Positions 8,951 through 19,425 are shown, numbered from the stretch's first letter. The stretch is DNA of 26,335 bases from Phoronis australis (GCA_002633005.1 NMRA01000703.1:131823-158157), one strand, 5' to 3'. The notes: a model not told the origin generated them from the sequence alone. Translations and numbers: made by a program.

Positions 8951-9387
8951 CAACAGTGACACAACACTCCACGACTCCTAGATGAGTGAAGGCTTTCCAT
9001 GTGTCACACCAACAGTGACACAACACTTCACGACTCCTAGATGAGTGAAGGCTCTCCATGTGTCACACCAACAGTGACACAACACTCCATGACACACAGT
9101 TGAGCTAAGCCTCTCTGTGTGTCACACCAACATTGGCACAACACTCCATGACACACAGTTGAGCTAAGCCTCTCTGTGTGTCACACCAACATTGGCGCAA
9201 CACTCCATGACACACAGTTGAGTGAAGCCTCTCTGTGTGTCACACCAACATTGGCACAACACTCCATGACACACAGTTGAGTGAAGCCTCTCTGTGTGTC
9301 ACCCCAACATTGGCACAACACTCCATGACACACAGTTGAGCTAAGCCGCTCTGTGTGTCACACCAACATTGGCACAACACTCCACTC
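8951..9387 (+). repeat. Minisatellite, 59-bp unit, 7.4 copies, hairpin-forming
   Basis: Units start at 8951, 9010, 9069, 9128, 9187, 9246, 9305 and (partial) 9364. The later type carries TGACACACAG and CTGTGTGTCA, perfect 10-bp complements around a 15-base loop. The first three units carry TGTCAC and GTGACA across the unit junction (6-bp stem, 7-base loop). Copies fall into two sequence types (CGACTCCTAGATGAG early, CACACAGTTGAG later). A diverged lone copy is seen at about 9674-9727. The array is 48 bp from the Rubicon-like 65-nt exon. One minus-strand frame across it (9240-9452) is an artefact of the repeat. Confidence 0.95.
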
Positions 9388-10538
9388 ACATTTGTTTTTG
9401 GCCAAAATATGAGTACCAGCCTTAAAATTAGCTGGTATGTAAATAAGAGCATGTTGATGGATGTTTGGGTTTATTCACTATAAATCAAAACAAAAGTTCA
9501 CATTATTCAATCAAGTGACACAGCTGGAGAACAGATAGTACAGGTACAGATCAAAATGCCTAAAGGTGGCATCATCATTGTCTAAGATCTGAACACCAGA
9601 GTAAAGTATAGTGTGACCAGTTGTCAATGAATGGTTAAGAACAGCACAGTGTGTGTGTCTTTACAGTGTTCTTGATGCAACACTCCACCACATGTAGATG
9701 AGCTAAGAAGCTCAGTGTGGTACACCAAGGAGCTCAATTAACTTGAAAGCAGATCAAAACTGAAATGTGCATATCTGCCAACAATCTAGAATAATGTACA
9801 GTAATGGAAGACAATCATTACCCTTAACTGGTGATAATTGCATTAATTTTGATTTTCAACTAATGACTTTGATGCCGTTTATTGTGGTTTGTAAAATGGT
9901 ATCAGAATCTATCCTTACTCTTGGCAGCAGCTGTGATTCACGTGATTCTACAACTTGGGCTATTTCATTTTGTCAAATTTCACATCAAAAACAATATTAC
10001 TTTTAAAATATTAATTCTAACATGGTTTGTACTGAATAGCACAAATGTCTTGAAACAGAACCTGGCAATTTTTTACAATGCATTTGAAAATGATATCAAA
10101 AATAACGATTTCAGCAATTATTTTTGTATAAATTATACGAGGAGTTACAGTAATCAATTGCATTGCCAGAAAAAATAATTCAAGCTTGAAATAAGGTGAA
10201 TTAACATGAACAGGTATTCCTGCAATAGGTGCAGTTATGTAATAACTGTTACTTCAGCCAGTGTGTTACCTTTAAGTTATGTATGTCCATAAAACAATCT
10301 TTAAATTTGACTAACTTCAGAACATCATACTCATAAAAAATGTTATGAAACTGTGCTTTAGACACTATTCTCCAAAACCTTTTAGAAGTTGTTTTTAAAA
10401 TATTTCATTTTTGCATGCAAAATAGGACTTCTATAGTTTTCTTGAAAAAATTAATAGTTGCACAAAACAAAACCAAATATCTTAGAAACTGTAAACCGAG
10501 ATCTCACCCGGAACATTAATAAAGTTTGATCAATTTAT
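9388..10538. other. Intronic stretch without recognised gene
   Basis: This stretch holds only a diverged relative of the 59-bp unit (about 9674-9727) and AT-rich sequence. Two overlapping plus-strand frames at 9767-10178 show no family motif and are rich in N, I and F, as expected for chance AT-rich frames. Confidence 0.5.
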
Positions 10539-11070
10539 TACTCTGCGCGTGCAAGCGCAGAGTACTGTAAAGTTGTTCCTGGGTTTTCTTCAATTTTATT
10601 CTTATTACTCTGGGCATGAAAGCACAGAGTACTGTTGTTCCTGGGTTTTCTTCAATTTTATTCTTATTTGTATTACTCAGCGCGTGTAAGCGCAAAGTAC
10701 TGTTGTTCCTGGGTTTTCTTCAATTTTATTTTTATTCTTATTCTTCTTCTTCTGACAAACTTTGAGGCTTAATAACTCCAAAATGGGTGCAGGTATGTCC
10801 TTTAAATTCTGCATGTGATTTTTGGCAGTACATAAATTTTGATTCGTTATATAATCATATTCCATATTGCACCGGAAGAGGTCATTTGGTGCAAAGGTCA
10901 TGTAATTTTCAAAATGCTACTCCTTCATTTTTAAAGCTATTCTTTTCAAATTTGGTGCACAGGTATAAGTCAATAAGGCAATTGAAAAAATTACTTTTCT
11001 AAGTAATCGGGTCATCTAATCAGGTTAAACAGGTCAAAGGTCATTAGGTGCAAACTAAGATTGAACCCCC
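10539..11070 (+). repeat. Dispersed repeat with three hairpin-headed tandem units
   Basis: Three units of 67-68 bp start at 10539, 10606 and 10674. Each opens with a hairpin and continues TTGTTCCTGGGTTTTCTTC and a T-rich tail. In the first unit TACTCTGCGC and GCGCAGAGTA form a perfect 10-bp stem with a 6-base loop. The second and third units have one or two stem mismatches. After the last unit the sequence continues with CTTCTTCTTCTGACAAAC and 'TAATAACTCCAAAA', then AGGTCA-type words (10880-11045). This layout resembles the ends and body of an interspersed repeat family rather than a simple satellite. No coding sequence is recognised. Confidence 0.7.
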
Positions 11071-11774
11071 CTCCGGGGAAAAGGTCCAGCCCCAGCCTAT
11101 CCGTTAAAGATAAGATACAGATGGACAACAAAATTGTTGCAGCTACTAGTACTACTAACTACAATGATAACTAAGTTTTTTAGTAATAATTTTGAATTTG
11201 CTTCTGTTTGTTATTTGCGTAGATGACAGGATTGTGCAGACGATTAGAGGAGGCTTTATGTTACTCATAGACATTGATCACACGTGGTGGTTACACTGTA
11301 GGGTAAGAAGCGAGTCCAGAAGTAAATGTCTATACCTAGCTAAGCTACATAGCAGCGACAGAGCTCCCAAAAAGTAGTGTGGTGTGAATGCCTTAAAATC
11401 GACCGAGAAACAAAACAGCAGAAAATAGGTTTGTTATATGATATTGCTTGCTAGCATACTACGGTAAAGGGCAGGCGTTCTTAAATTTGTAATTGAGGAA
11501 GTGTTTGTCAAATACAGGTAATACTATGTTTTTCATACAGCGTCCGCTTCTACTGTGGATCGGTGGATTGACATGCATGCGTATACACGCTGTATGCGTT
11601 TCTGTCCTTTTAAATTCAGTAGAAGCCGACGGTAAGTTCACTATAGGCAGCCCTCCGTCGTAAGTCTAGACCCAATAAAAACTTTGGTCAATGAAGATAG
11701 ACTTCTTGTCAATAGCGTCAATGATGCACAGCCTCACAGACTTAATTCTTACGATCAACTAACTTGATGGAAAA
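11071..11774. other. Intronic stretch without recognised gene
   Basis: I see no gene, repeat array or RNA here. Short frames at 11192-11377 (plus) and 11459-11641 (minus) carry no recognisable motif. Confidence 0.5.
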
Positions 11775-12776
11775 CATTTCCAAGGTTAGATGCCACTATT
11801 CCGAAGGTTCGCCACCTTCAAAAGTTCTCTACTTCGAATGTCCACAATTCCAAAATCAGAACTCCAACAGTTACTTTTTTCTTAAATATAAGCAAAGCCC
11901 CAGGAGTCGATTTCGCATTATATCCTGGTTCTAATTCACACCATTGCAAACATTCACTAGTAAGACCGAGCTCAGAGGAGTAGCACACACCTAACTTTGT
12001 GCAATGCTCAAATGTTAACCAGTGAAGCCAGGATTCGAACCCAGGTCTCCCAAATAGGAGTCCGAACCTCTGATTGTCTGCTAATGAGTCCTAACAGACA
12101 CGAACATAGTATCATATTGTGTCCATTTAGTAACCATTTAAAGGGTGTGCAAAAGTTAAGAATACAATGATTACATTGTTTAAAAAAGAGCCCAGTTCCA
12201 ATAACTGCCAATGGTGATTCTTGAATCTAACTAACGATTCTCAAGCATGGACTACATCTAGGGCACGGGTCAGGGCTGCGACCAACGGTTTTAAATTTAA
12301 AAGGACTGAATGGGGCTCTCTGACATCGTGAAGACTGGCAGGGACAGGGTAGCCTGCTAATTACGTTTAATTTTGACCTGGCCATGTGCGCAGTTGCGGT
12401 GGGTGAAGTTCACGTGCAGCGGCCCTAAACTTTTCAGTCGCGCTGTGAAATGCTGCCACTTTGACATGGATTTGATGAATGTATTGTGGTTGATAATTCA
12501 TCAATATTCCCACTCCATATTTTTTAAAATGCAATAAAAATCTCATTTTTTCGTGTTCGTAAGACATGCGGGCAATTTCTCACGTGCATGAAATCCAAAC
12601 AAAAAAGCGCTTTAGTATCCGGGCGTTGTTTTCAGAATAGGTACACTATTTAGTGTAACAAATAACCGAAGTATCATTTATTCATTTTTGCTTGTAAAAG
12701 TGTAAAAATTACACGAGTTGAAAAAGTTTCATCTTGTCGTAGTAGTGAACCTTCGGAATAGTGAACCTTCGGAATG
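11775..12776. mobile_element. Fold-back element with TTCCGAAGGTTC arms, about 1.0 kb
   Basis: The right arm, reverse-complemented, reads CATTCCGAAGGTTCACTATT and then CCGAAGGTTCACTAC, two copies of a CGAAGGTTC word. The left arm (11775-11812) has the same layout, ACTATTCCGAAGGTTCGCC preceded by a decayed copy, CATTTCCAAGGTT. The arms face each other across about 1 kb, which fits a MITE or fold-back element. A tRNA-like SINE head lies inside (12021-12092), perhaps as a later insertion. No transposase was seen. Confidence 0.6.
12021..12092 (-). repeat. tRNA-derived SINE head (tRNA-like, degenerate)
   Basis: On the minus strand GGGTTCGAATCC forms a perfect RNA polymerase III B box. About 50 bases upstream TTAGCAGACAATCAGAGG resembles a loose A box. 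The expected acceptor-stem ends do not pair (AGGACTC against CTTCACT), so this is not a working tRNA gene. It looks like the head of a SINE or a tRNA pseudogene. The SINE body and tail cannot be delimited. Confidence 0.55.
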
Positions 12777-13224
12777 ACGAACCAAATGGTGAGTAGTGGG
12801 CTGTTCCCATTTCCAATGACGGAAACAACTTCAGTAATACATAAAATATACTAGATAAACAATTTTGTCAAATTATTCTCCGACTAAATATTTCTGTCCC
12901 AGTAGGTGTAATCACTCATTTAAGCATGCCCGATTTGAAAATTTGGCAGGATGTAATGCGAGAATGTTTTGGACCACATTACATCCAAACTGAGTCCAGT
13001 TCTTTGCAAGCAATCCTCACGGCATCCTCATCTCTGATATTACTAATTCCATTTCTTCTCAAAAACATAGAGATGAGAATCATCTTTGTGTAAACAAACT
13101 TCGCTTCCCCCTGATTAAGCTTCGTAAACTGAGGGCCTTAATCATGAAAACTCCACAATGTCGACGTTTGCAAAATATCAAAGGTCCACCGTTCAAGAAA
13201 TTCGCAATGCTGGCTACAGGCCTG
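12777..13224. other. Intronic stretch without recognised gene
   Basis: Nothing was recognised between the fold-back element and the 33-bp array. No frame of note is present. Confidence 0.5.
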
Positions 13225-13619
13225 AATAATTACAATATATACAGTGTGAGTGTATGGAATAATTACAATATATACTGCGAGTTAAAAGAATAATAACAAT
13301 ATATAGTGTGTGTATGGAATAAATTAAAAAATTTTTGGTGTGAGTGTAAGGACTAATTCCAATATATAGTGCAAGAGAATGGAACCATTACAATATATAC
13401 AGTGTGAGTATATGGAATAATTACAATATAAAGTGCGAGTGTATGGAATTACAACACAGTGTGCGTGTATGAAATAATTACAATATATTCAATGTGAGAG
13501 TATGGAATAATTACAATATATAGAGTGTGCGTGTATTAAATAATTACAATATATTCAATGTGAGTGTATGGAATAATTATAATATATACAGTGTGAGTGT
13601 ATCGAATAATTTCAATATG
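13225..13619 (+). repeat. Minisatellite, about 33-bp unit, roughly 12 copies
   Basis: The unit is close to AATAATTACAATATATACAG then TGTGAGTGTATGG, with many substitutions and small indels between copies (GTGCGTG, CTGCGAG, TTCAATG). The words ATTACAATATATAC and GAGTGTATGGAATAA recur throughout. The divergence between copies suggests an older array than the 47-bp one. There is no coding content. Confidence 0.9.
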
Positions 13620-14164
13620 TGAACCAGCACGACAAAACGAGTCTTAAGTCAGAAACTCTATTTCCTGACCAGACTGCAAACAGTTGCTATCGGTGAAAGT
13701 TAGGTCAAAACTTTTTATTGCAGATTATGATTATTTATTCATTCTACTTCACAAAACAATACTTTAAAACAAGCAAACTTCATTTCAAACCTTATTTATT
13801 TCAGTTTGAAAAACATCGCCTTCTCCACCACTGCATAGCTCATGAAATTTTCATCAAAATTTGCCGGTTTCCGTATCCCCATTGCTCAGTCACCGATGAC
13901 CCAATTCGCTCGTAAACACATCAACAGAAAGGTCAAACTGCTTATTATGCATGTAGTAAGCACTTTGAGTTTTTCATTCAATCATAAGTCATACTTTCAC
14001 TTTTTGCATTTGGGGTAAATTCAACAGAAGTGTCACTCACCAGTCTTTTAGCTAGCAACGACCTTTTAACCTTGGCTAATACATTGCTGACCTCATTCCC
14101 TAGAACTAGTTAAGTGGGCGTGAAACTGTGGGGTCACGAGGTCACGGATAGGGAAGTACTAGCA

Positions 14165-14503
14165 TAAGCCCACTTGAGTGGGACTTGTGGGTTAATGAAG
14201 TAACTGATAGCGTGACAACCCCACATGAGTGATACTTGTGGGTTAATGAAGTTTTAGCATGACAACCCCACATGAGTGGGACTTGCGGGTTAATTAAAGT
14301 TCAGCATGACAAGCCGACATGAGTGATACTTGTGGGTCAATGAAGTTTAAGCATAACAAGCCCACATGAGTGGGACTTGTGATTAATTAAGTTTCAGCAT
14401 GACAAGCCTACATGAGTGGGACATGTGGGTTAATGAATTTTAAGCATGACAACCCCACATGAGTAGGATTTGTGGGTTAATTTTAGCATGACAAGCCCAC
14501 ATT
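14165..14503 (+). repeat. Minisatellite, about 46-48-bp unit, seven copies
   Basis: The unit runs roughly ACATGAGTGGGACTTGTGGG, TTAATGAAGTTT, AGCATGACAAGCCC. The words CCCACATGAGTG and CTTGTGGGTTAAT can pair partly (CCCACA with TGTGGG), so each unit may form a weak hairpin. Unit length varies by a few bases. Confidence 0.9.
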
Positions 14504-16643
14504 TGAAGCTGTTACATGTACAAGAACACACTCACATGCCTAGTACTTTAGTGTCTTGCCAAATGCAATCATTACACAGAAGAAAAATAATATTGTCTTT
14601 GCTGGTAAACAAAACCGAACAATATAAGTAGCAGGCACCTCAACTAGGCGCAACCAGCTTAAGTATCAATCCACGGATCCACCGACCACTGTACAGCCAA
14701 CAAGCGGCAAGGTGGGGGGTCAGCCACTCAAAACCATGTTCAGTCTAATAAATCACATAAAAGATGAGAGAAATTGTGTGAAGTATGACACCACAGAGTT
14801 TGGTGGTTTAGGAGATACAAGGGAAGTCTTCTGGGAGGCAAAATGAGGCAATTTCTTGATGCGGAATGAGTCATTTTTTACTACATTTTCTACAGCAGTT
14901 TCTGCTTCAAACAGAATCATTTCTGAATAATTTTGATATCACGATAAGTTCATAACCAATGTAAGTAAAAACGGCAACAACACTAAGATATTGGTTACCA
15001 TGGTAACACTGGAACTGTTTCCGTGGAGGTACTTTTCATGCGTGTTAAAAACCAGCGGTAAGTTATACCCTTATAGCGAAGCTGCCCCCATGAGAAAACT
15101 GAAAACAATAACATGGACATGTAAAAGACTCCATGCCCTTGAAATTAATTTAAAAAAAACTTTGTCAGCCCTTCAGGCAGGCTTGGTAATACGTAGGCCC
15201 TATCTGAATTTCACTATTACTGCACACAATGTGTTTTTGTCGTGTTGAACCAGTCACTAGTTGTGAGCCGTCTCTATGCATTAAAATGCCGTGGTATAAT
15301 ACAGCAATTAAAAGAATTGGTTTGCTTAAATGTTTTTGATGTATTATAAGAAAACAAGCAGTTCCCATTAACATATGAAATTATACTAAATTTGTTCATC
15401 CAACTCAATGAATACCAAACTAAAGCATACAATATGCGTTAGTTGAATGATGGCTGATCTGAAGAGCAGGTTTGCGAATGTATCTATTTATCTGGCACTG
15501 CCAGTCACATCTAATGTGGTATTTTTACAAATTACTGAGAGAAATGACTTTGAAAACTCTTAGGAAATGCACAAGGAATATAGCGAGACATTTGAGAACC
15601 CTAAACATGAGGGGACGTGAAGGAGGTGGAACTTGTCCACCCGAGAAGTAGTCTGTTTGCCTCGGAGGCAGGTGTACAGCTGGAGCTAGATTATCTACCA
15701 TAGTACACTTGCCCAAATCATCGTTACAACCCTCGACATATATTGGCGTCGCTAAAGACACTGAGTACATCCACTGCACACAATACAGAAATCCGACAGA
15801 GGTCTGAAAAATGACCAAAGAAGTCAGTCAAGGTTTAAGGTCCTGCTTCATGCGAGCTCAGGTAGGAATCACCAAACTCCAGGGTCAGACTCTGAGGAAT
15901 GTTCACAGTTTTGATCAATCACTCATCGGTGAGACAAGTCGCACATCAAAATGCACCCTCCCAATATTGGAATAAAGACACGAATTTTAACATGACCCGT
16001 ACATCCCCCAAATTATCCCTTTGACTTGAGGTTTTGAAAGGACATTTGATCTGTTAACCACGTAAAGGATTACAGTGTTGTTTCATACATGTTGAATTTA
16101 CAGTAGAGTTAAAAATTCCTGTTTACCTCATATGATTGCTAAAAAGCGTTGTCTTGCTGAATTTTAGGTTAAACTAACAAAAATAGTCAGTGAGTGTTGT
16201 GAGGGTTCCACAATATTTATTGAGGATCTTGAACCTAATGGTTTCCATATCTTACTTGTGCATAAAAGATAGTGTATGCTATGTATACAATGGATTACAA
16301 GAACACAATTACACATGTAGTCAGATGTTTGGTTGGAAATATGTTATGTTGAAATTGTTAACTTTTTGTGATCATCATGAAGGCGGGCTCGTGTGAAGTG
16401 CAGAATAGCATTGCTCAACTTTTGGGGTCATATCAGCTGCCATCTACTGTTCTGTGTTATAAACAACCAGGATGGTAGTGAACTAGGGTGGGGAGATCTT
16501 GTACAGTTGTATTGGGGATTTTAGATGGTTTTGCTAGAAATTGCATAGCAAATACATATTATACAGTGGCTGCTACCCAAGCACGTTAGAGTAACCACCT
16601 CTATTAAGACGCTGTTGTTTTATTTGGTTGATCCCTATAGCCT
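14504..16643. other. Intronic stretch, no confident gene
   Basis: Apart from the uncertain minus-strand frame at 15525-15818, I see nothing to annotate. The plus-strand frames at 14991-15248 and 16190-16396 have no motif or splice support. Confidence 0.45.
15525..15818 (-). CDS. Uncertain 97-codon open frame, possible exon
   Basis: This minus-strand frame has a protein-like middle (CNDDLGKCTMVDNLAPAV, then HLPPRQTDYFSGG and QVPPPSRP) and is preceded by an acceptor-like TTTGGTCATTTTTCAG immediately before ACC TCT GTC in the same frame. No convincing donor was found (candidates are GTAGAT and GTGGAC), and no family is recognised. It has the same orientation as the Rubicon-like gene and lies in its long intron. 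It could be an alternative exon, a fragment of a mobile element, or chance. The phase link between the flanking exons argues against it being constitutive. Confidence 0.2.
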   Translation of the reverse strand: MVIFQTSVGFLYCVQWMYSVSLATPIYVEGCNDDLGKCTMVDNLAPAVHLPPRQTDYFSGGQVPPPSRPLMFRVLKCLAIFLVHFLRVFKVISLSNL

Positions 16644-16814
16644 ATGACTGTGAACATGCAACAAAAGATATTTCCAATACAGCTGACTGAATATGACTAC
16701 AAATTTTCAGGAATATGCAGAAGCTGCCAGACAAAGCAGGCTGACTTAATGAAATTTCAGAGTGTGCCAAAAGAAAGCGAGTTAGATTTGGAGCCTATGG
16801 ATACTACAGTAACA
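16644..16814 (+). pseudogene. Broken nested gene, exon-like block A
   Basis: A plus-strand frame opens with ATG at 16644. The more convincing part begins after TTTTCAG at 16710 with ICRSCQTKQADLMKFQSV and ends in LEPMDTTVT directly before GTAAGT, a strong donor. A C-x-x-C pair is present, but I do not recognise a domain. The block ends in phase 0, and block B begins in phase 0 after TTTTAG, so the pair reads through in frame. The true 5' edge is uncertain: either the ATG or the acceptor at 16710 may be used. This block shows no stop or frameshift. It lies antisense inside the Rubicon-like intron. Confidence 0.5.
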
Positions 16815-17155
16815 GTAAGTACTTGTAAAAATCTGTAACAAATTCCGTAATTGCCTAAAATCGGTCAATTGTTTTATTTTTCAATGTTATGAAGAGAAAT
16901 GTAATGCACAACTCATGCATTTCACAATGAATGCTGACACATAGGTAGCACGGATAATTTAAATAGGTTTCAATATTTTCTACATGTAATGTGCCCTACT
17001 TTCAGGTACATAGAAATTCATTTTGTGAATTTTTATAATCAAATCAGAATGATTTATTTGTGATGCCTTCACTTTAGCTTGGTATTCATGTTTTCTGAGC
17101 CGAAATGGCCACATTAAATTTAATATGTTTATATTTTTCATTGATGCAATTTTAG

Positions 17156-17773
17156 GAATCAGAAAAGGCTTATGCTGAAGACGTAGCTTCTGCTGAAGTT
17201 GGAAACCTGCTGATTATAAGTAAAGGTTGGGTATGGAAAAGTTCAAAATCAGCAAGAAGGTACCTTTCTGGACAACTAAGTGAGGGTGCTAGAGTGAGGC
17301 CAAAAAGTCTACTCCCAGAAGATGTGAGGAACAAGTCGGGGAAAAGTATTTGCCAAAGATTACTGGCTTGTACCACAACAGGTCCAAAGTAATTTGTTGA
17401 GAAAGGCCACTCTCAGCAACTGTGGGGAAACTGTGACAGTTGGATGTAGAGGACATGACAGAGGAAGTGGAGTATGCATCGGAAAGAGACAATCTGAACT
17501 TTAAGATTGTCAAGGATGTAGCATTGTAAAAATTCAAAGGGAAGAAACAGTGCAGTGGCTGGACCTGTAAATACTCTGGCTGATCTGCTAAATCCAGTGG
17601 TGGTATTATTATGTCAGAACAGCTGTGTAGGGAAGTAGGCTAGTGTGTTGTTGCAAGCTGTTTGCACCAGAACTGCTGTGTGAACAGCACAAATCTAAAT
17701 TTACCTGGATTGATATTTTGCCCACCACCGATCATGATCCTGGGCCAGTGAATTATGTTGGTACAGCTACATG
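17156..17773 (+). pseudogene. Broken nested gene, exon-like block B with frameshifts and stops
   Basis: After an acceptor (GCAATTTTAG) the frame reads ESEKAYAEDVASAEVG, then WVWKSSKSARRYLSGQLS, and LLPEDVRNKSGKSICQ. Near 17355 protein-like sequence jumps to another frame (DYWLVPQQVQSNLLRKATLS). Near 17435 it jumps again (DVEDMTEEVEYASERDNLNF) and continues with in-frame TAA, TGA and TAG at about 17527, 17580 and 17640. After a further shift at about 17650 it reads KLFAPELLCEQHKSKF, then WIDILPTTDHDPGPVNYVGT, up to a donor ATG before GTAATG. The pieces are far more protein-like than chance frames, and they follow one another in order. The family is not recognised: it could be a decayed host gene or an intron-bearing transposase. 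It ends in phase 2, matching block C. Confidence 0.55.
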
Positions 17774-18086
17774 GTAATGGGTACATTATTCTTTTTGTTT
17801 AGCCACTGAATTTTTTGGTCTGATAGGATTTTTCAGCGAGGCCAACACATTTAGACATTTGTTTTGTGATTTCTGACCACTGTACTGTTTCTTTTCCTTG
17901 AAATTGTGTTTCCGCATTTTACTTACCATTATAGATTTTTGTTTTTCAATTGAGTATTTATTACTGACATTCGAGCCCCTGTTGCAGTTAGTCTGGTTGT
18001 AAACCTACATTCCTTCCTGGAGGAGGTAAAGTTTTGATTTAGACCATTTACCTCTATAAACTTTTCTCAATATGTTCCTTATGCAG

Positions 18087-18280
18087 ATGGGAAGTGATTT
18101 CTGGAATTGCAGCAAATTACCAGTTTGCTATTCCTCGAGACCATGCTGTGTGTATAAAATCACACTCTGTTAGACAAGCCATCTTATAGAGCCTGGTCTC
18201 TAGCAAATGCATATTGCCAGTTCTTTCGAAATTCTGAAATTGCTCAGAAGTGACTAGGAAATAATACTTATTTCAAAATG
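18087..18280 (+). pseudogene. Broken nested gene, exon-like block C with one frameshift and one stop
   Basis: After TTATGCAG one base completes the open codon, giving TGA where a sense codon is expected, and the frame then reads WEVISGIAANYQFAIPRDHA followed by VCIKSHS. Around 18170 the protein-like reading shifts to DKPSYRAWSLANAY followed by CQFFRNSEIAQK. An in-frame TGA (18251-18253) follows, then LGNNTYFKM and a perfect donor (GTAAGT at 18281). The block ends in phase 0, as block D needs. Splice sites and phases look intact while the reading frame is broken, the pattern of a fairly recent pseudogene or of sequence errors. No domain is recognised. Confidence 0.55.
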
Positions 18281-18557
18281 GTAAGTTGTCTAAATAAAAA
18301 GTTGTTTTATGTGATAGTTAAGGCGGGTTTATGTCCACTTCAAATGATTTTTTGTTGCAGTACTGAAAAGTTAGCACATTAGCCCTGGTGACTCCTTGGT
18401 TTTTGGTGAATTGACCATTTTATGGTTCCTATGAGTAACTTTGTAACTGGTCTAGTACGTATGTACAACTGTAATCGCACGGCAACTGTAATGCATACCA
18501 CGTTGCAAAAGTAATTTTCCATGCAAAAATGCTGTGTAACTAGAACAGACAAGCCAG

Positions 18558-18615
18558 TTTTTCACTTTGTGGTTATTTTTCACTTTGTGGTTATTTTTCA
18601 CTTTGTGGTTATTTT
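18558..18615 (+). repeat. Three-copy tandem repeat, 18-bp unit
   Basis: TTTTTCACTTTGTGGTTA repeats three times without change between blocks C and D of the broken gene. This small, recent expansion lies in the putative intron and does not alter either block. Confidence 0.9.
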
Positions 18616-18644
18616 TGATAAGAACATTGATGTGCTACCTACAG

Positions 18645-18712
18645 CTACCTCAAGTTAGAAAAGAAGAAATTTACAGTGTTGCAAGTGACATTGCGAAATC
18701 CCTTTTTTCTCA
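18645..18712 (+). pseudogene. Broken nested gene, exon-like block D
   Basis: After the acceptor GCTACCTACAG the phase-0 frame reads LPQVRKEEIYSVASDIAKSL and then FS, ending before GTGAGA (phase 2). The segment is amphipathic and protein-like, without stops until past the donor. It continues block C in phase. What follows (18785-18967) is an AT-rich frame I cannot link confidently. The family is unknown. Confidence 0.4.
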
Positions 18713-18719
18713 GTGAGAC

Positions 18720-19370
18720 GACATCACCTTAAATATATTCCCTGACTTTATGGGTTTTATGCGGTTGACTCTGTCCTCTAGCAATTGGAGTGTTTAAAAG
18801 ATGTAGAAGGCATTTTTATTAGAGTCATAACATTTGCACTTTTGACTGTACAGTTATCTTTGTATTATATTATGAAAATATATTTTGTAGTATACAAGTC
18901 TCTGGTTGGTGTTTTATATATTTTCACAAGGAATATTTTCAACATAGATGTGTTGCCTGTGAGGTAGACAACTTTCAAATGAGATGAGGAATAAAATTGT
19001 CAAACATGGTTTTAATTTTTAGATGTGTGACTGCTTTTGAGAAACCAGTGCAGAATTTGATGTTTACTCTTCATTTACGAGAATAAATCCATAAACTTCG
19101 TTGTCTAGAAATTTTACTCAAAGTACGTATTACAGGGTTGGGAATTGATATCCTAATACAAGGGAATCTGAACCGTACCGTACCATGAGCAATGCAACAC
19201 AATACATGGATATAAAAAATGGTGTTTATGTTCCACGGAAAGGATTCGTGTGCGCGGTAAGAGTTACTGATGTGCAAGATGAGTGTCTAGGGATACTTTG
19301 GGATTCCCCTTCGGTGGTCATCCACGGGAAACCTGGTCGCATAGATTAGCATCGTCATTGTTCCCGTTGT
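18720..19370. other. Intronic stretch without recognised gene
   Basis: A 60-codon plus-strand frame (18785-18967) is hydrophobic and AT-driven and starts near a TAG acceptor-like site. It might be a further exon of the broken gene, but phase and content do not settle it. Nothing else stands out. Confidence 0.4.
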
Positions 19371-19375
19371 TACAT

Positions 19376-19425
19376 AGGTGGATTTAGGGGGGGGGGCAGA
19401 GGGCCCGGGCCCCTCCCTGGCTGCC
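19376..19425. mobile_element. G-rich/C-rich terminal fragment of a MITE-like element
   Basis: AGGTGGATTTAGGGG followed by a G run and then the palindromic GGGCCCGGGCCC resembles the G-rich end of the insertion at 5621-5779 (CAGTGGCAGATTTAGA). It is a degraded end or solo fragment. A matching opposite end may be at 20333-20362. Confidence 0.35.

Noticed and set aside
9767-10178. Two overlapping plus-strand frames as a small gene
   Set aside because: The composition is AT-driven and rich in N, I and F, with no motif and no splice or start context.
12021-12092. Functional tRNA gene
   Set aside because: The B box is perfect, but the acceptor stem does not pair and the A box is weak. A SINE head or pseudogene fits better.
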